Below are positions 5,645-6,743 of a DNA stretch of 6,743 bases, piece by piece. The position numbers and the translations under genes are program-made. Each line of letters opens with the position of its first letter. Position 1 is the first letter of the stretch. The DNA comes from Nitrososphaeraceae archaeon (lineage in GTDB: Archaea > Thermoproteota > Nitrososphaeria > Nitrososphaerales > Nitrososphaeraceae). The notes under the pieces were generated by a model, which had not been told where the DNA came from, did no database searches, and saw nothing but the letters and a program-made list of their open reading frames with translations. The stretch spans positions 1 through 6,743 of the forward strand of contig JAICHI010000060.1 in assembly GCA_025922735.1 (NCBI GenBank). Direction: 5' to 3'.

Positions 5645-5974
5645 ATGCAGGCAAAACTTGAGCCCTATAATGGGTCAGGAAAAAAGGTAGTAGTTTACAA
5701 CACCTATGCAGACAAAGGAAAGCTCCACTTTGACGTATTCATACCGACTGACAAGAGCCAATCGACACAGGTGCCAGAGAAAATAGATTCTGAGGCAGTA
5801 GAGTATGCAAAAGAATTCCTAACGCTGATAGGCAAACCCTCTGAGGACATAGCTGTGAATATGTGCGAGCGCTGCCACATAGACAATACCGACCTGTATG
5901 CAAGTGAGTTGTGGAAGCTGCCTGGCAAGGAAATATTTATTTGGCCTATGGAAGGGTGTCCAAAACCCTCCTGA
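5645..5974 (+). CDS. DUF2024 family protein
   Basis: This 109-residue soluble protein matches the DUF2024 pattern. Near the start it has VVVYNTYADKGKLHFDVFIP (residues 15-34; family form V-x-V-Y-D-T-Y then HFD). In the middle is CERCHID (74-80), and at the end IWPMEGCPKP (99-108; family form ending in M-E-G-C). The conserved Cys74, Cys77, His78 and Cys105 could bind a metal, but the family has no established function that I know of. The N-terminus is about 14 residues longer than members that begin right at the first strand. The TATA spacing supports ATG 5645, and no better internal start is seen. It lies 63 nt after the zinc-ribbon gene and ends at a T8 run. Confidence 0.85.
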   Translation: MQAKLEPYNGSGKKVVVYNTYADKGKLHFDVFIPTDKSQSTQVPEKIDSEAVEYAKEFLTLIGKPSEDIAVNMCERCHIDNTDLYASELWKLPGKEIFIWPMEGCPKPS

Positions 5975-5982
5975 TTTTTTTT
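5954..5982 (+). terminator. Terminator of the DUF2024 gene
   Basis: Eight T residues (5975-5982) start directly after the TGA. A weak 4-bp AGGG/CCCT stem lies within the last codons. Oligo-T ends are the usual archaeal termination signal. Confidence 0.55.
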
Positions 5983-6010
5983 ATTAGGCAAATCGTCAGA
6001 GTACGTAATC

Positions 6011-6032
6011 GACCTAACAGACCTGATAGGTC
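6011..6032. repeat. 6-bp inverted repeat downstream of DUF2024
   Basis: GACCTA at 6011-6016 and TAGGTC at 6027-6032 are perfect complements around 10 nt, followed by a pyrimidine-rich stretch. It could be a backup terminator hairpin. Confidence 0.35.
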
Positions 6033-6095
6033 CTTCTTCTTGCTCCACATAACAAATTCTTCATTTTGATTTTTAGTTTATTGATTAGAAGATGA

Positions 6096-6107
6096 TACAT
6101 GCATGTA
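6096..6107. repeat. 12-bp perfect palindrome TACATGCATGTA
   Basis: The palindrome includes the ATG (6099) of the small Cys/Arg-rich ORF. On a leaderless gene it would sit at the transcription start, an effective place for a repressor dimer. Chance is possible. Confidence 0.4.
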
Positions 6108-6215
6108 AAAAGAAATAGGGAACGCGCACGACAATTTTCTTGCCGCCGCTGCATTTTGCGCAAAAAAGAGTGTGTTGATGATGATGCTGCTCACTCGCGC
6201 TTTACTAGCACATAG
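6099..6215 (+). CDS. Possible 38-aa Cys/Arg-rich zinc-binding protein
   Basis: ATG at 6099 opens 38 codons ending with TAG at 6213-6215. The N-terminus is very basic (MHVKRNRERARQ). It is followed by SCRRCILRKKEC, a C-x2-C-x6-C arrangement with basic residues between, like the first half of a Zn2Cys6 cluster, then an acidic DDD and His32. A fungal-type Zn2Cys6 factor is not expected in archaea, so the likeness is probably convergent. A weak TATA-like TTTAGTTTA lies about 23 nt upstream. Its 3' end overlaps the convergent gene by 25 bp, and it runs across that gene's terminator. Coding is plausible but unproven. Confidence 0.35.
   Translation: MHVKRNRERARQFSCRRCILRKKECVDDDAAHSRFTST
6154..6167 (-). 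terminator. Terminator of the CxxC/HxH gene
   Basis: On the minus strand a T6 run (6167-6162) lies about 24 nt after the stop codon. It overlaps the 12-bp palindrome TTTTGCGCAAAA (6154-6165). Confidence 0.5.
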
Positions 6216-6553
6216 TGCGGAATGTTAGCAAGTGTTGCTGGGTATGAGGTTTTGTATTCCCAGCCCAGTGCAAGTAGTTTTCTTGCCTCGCTGACATCAG
6301 CTACGGTGGCGATATCTACGATTCGCCTACGCCTAGCAGCAGCGGCAGTAGTAGCGAGCTGAGTCCCACCCTTATGCACATGTTCGTTCCCGAATTCATC
6401 TACCAGCTTCCATTTGACTTTGCCTGTAGCCAGATCCTCGCCTACCTTCTCAAAGGCTATTGGCTGGTTTGGAAAGCCTGCAGCTTTGCAGCGATTGCAC
6501 TCTTGCATCTTTCTTTGCGGTTTTGATGCTTCCGCCTGAACTGTTGTTGACAT
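6191..6553 (-). CDS. Small CxxC/HxH zinc-binding-like protein with C-terminal GW-motif domain
   Basis: This 120-residue soluble protein has two parts. Residues 15-62 hold C19-x2-C22 (ECNRCKAAG), then a beta-rich stretch ending in EFGNEHVHK with H58-x-H60. Together they can form one zinc site, and the layout is like short Cys/His domains common in thaumarchaeal hypothetical proteins. An Ala-rich and Arg-rich linker (AAAARRRR, 70-77) leads to a second domain: DVSEARKLLALGWEYKT, then HYVLVKRE. This resembles the helix-Gly-Trp then terminal strand pattern of small domains such as DUF1737/DUF4177, though I cannot name it. The ATG at 6553 is preferred over an in-frame TTG at 6559 because the TATA box is about 28 nt from the ATG, the same spacing as the SWIM gene. 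Function unknown. Confidence 0.75.
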   Translation of the reverse strand: MSTTVQAEASKPQRKMQECNRCKAAGFPNQPIAFEKVGEDLATGKVKWKLVDEFGNEHVHKGGTQLATTAAAARRRRIVDIATVADVSEARKLLALGWEYKTSYPATLANIPHYVLVKRE

Positions 6554-6576
6554 ATACAAGTGTCCGCAAAATTAGC

Positions 6577-6619
6577 TAATAATATATGGAGTACTAGAGG
6601 GAGAGGGGGTGGGGGAGTG
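6577..6619 (-). promoter_or_regulatory. Promoter of the CxxC/HxH gene: C-rich tract, GTACTCC, TATA box
   Basis: Reading the minus strand there is a C-rich tract (6619-6597; C5, C5 and C3 runs), then AGTACTCC (6595-6588), then ATATATTATTA (6587-6577) about 28 nt from the ATG. The parts, order and spacing match the SWIM promoter at 5068-5141. The plus strand is G-rich with three runs of three or more G, one short of a standard quadruplex. Confidence 0.5.
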
Positions 6620-6743
6620 TCTCATTTATCCACTCAAAAGAGTTCAACCATCTTTTCCTTCTCGCCCCTACTCCAAATGAATTATCCTGATCCAACTAAC
6701 AGCAGATACGCATACATACATACATGCACATTTTTCTGGGCTG
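6620..6743. other. Right-edge intergenic region
   Basis: No gene is visible. A plus-strand pyrimidine stretch ends in CCCCTACTCC (6665-6674), a near match to the CCCCGTACTCC at 5118-5128, so a promoter for a gene beyond the edge is possible. A short CATA repeat lies at 6713-6725. Confidence 0.3.

Noticed and set aside
5704..6048. 114-codon minus ORF opposite DUF2024
   Set aside because: It is the antisense shadow of a clear DUF2024 gene.

Overview
The window looks archaeal and most like an ammonia-oxidising thaumarchaeon of the Nitrososphaera type. This is an inference from sequence character, not from a database match. The support is compact single-gene units, TATA boxes about 24-29 nt upstream of start codons (mostly leaderless transcripts), T-rich terminators, many tiny Cys/His proteins, a SHOCT-tailed protein, a class III cyclase and a DUF2024 protein.

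Positions 1-770 form an AT-rich, gene-poor stretch with small or decaying ORFs (10-138 +; 185-430 -, two in-frame stops; 466-624 -) and a strong nested hairpin at 518-586. At 774-896 (+) is a short C2H2 zinc finger ORF without an ATG at its start; it overlaps by 4 bp the end of a convergent 12-TM-type MFS exporter (893-2161 -). Region 2162-2696 holds the exporter leader and promoter, a possible frameshifted secreted peptide (2354-2534 +) and a Cys-rich ORF (2515-2697 -) touching the CBS stop codon. Next come a two-CBS protein (2697-3149 -) and a class III nucleotidyl cyclase (3444-4154 -) that keeps its metal and base-recognition residues but has Ser and Lys where Asn and Arg normally stabilise the transition state.

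Divergent from the cyclase is a basic 238-aa protein with a C-terminal SHOCT domain (4350-5066 +). A 54-nt pyrimidine tract then leads into the promoter of a SWIM zinc finger gene (5166-5453 +), followed 8 nt later by a 39-aa zinc-ribbon gene (5462-5581 +) and by a DUF2024 gene with its own TATA box (5645-5974 +). At the right are a small Cys/Arg-rich ORF (6099-6215 +) and a convergent CxxC/HxH protein (6191-6553 -).

The genes do not form one obvious pathway. Two themes stand out. One is small zinc-binding proteins: C2H2, SWIM, zinc ribbon, CxxC-x6-C and CxxC/HxH. The other is possible nucleotide sensing by the cyclase and the CBS protein. The SWIM gene and the CxxC/HxH gene share an unusual promoter layout (C-rich tract, then GTACTCC, then TATA box), which suggests shared control. 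I see no mobile element, CRISPR array, rRNA or tRNA.
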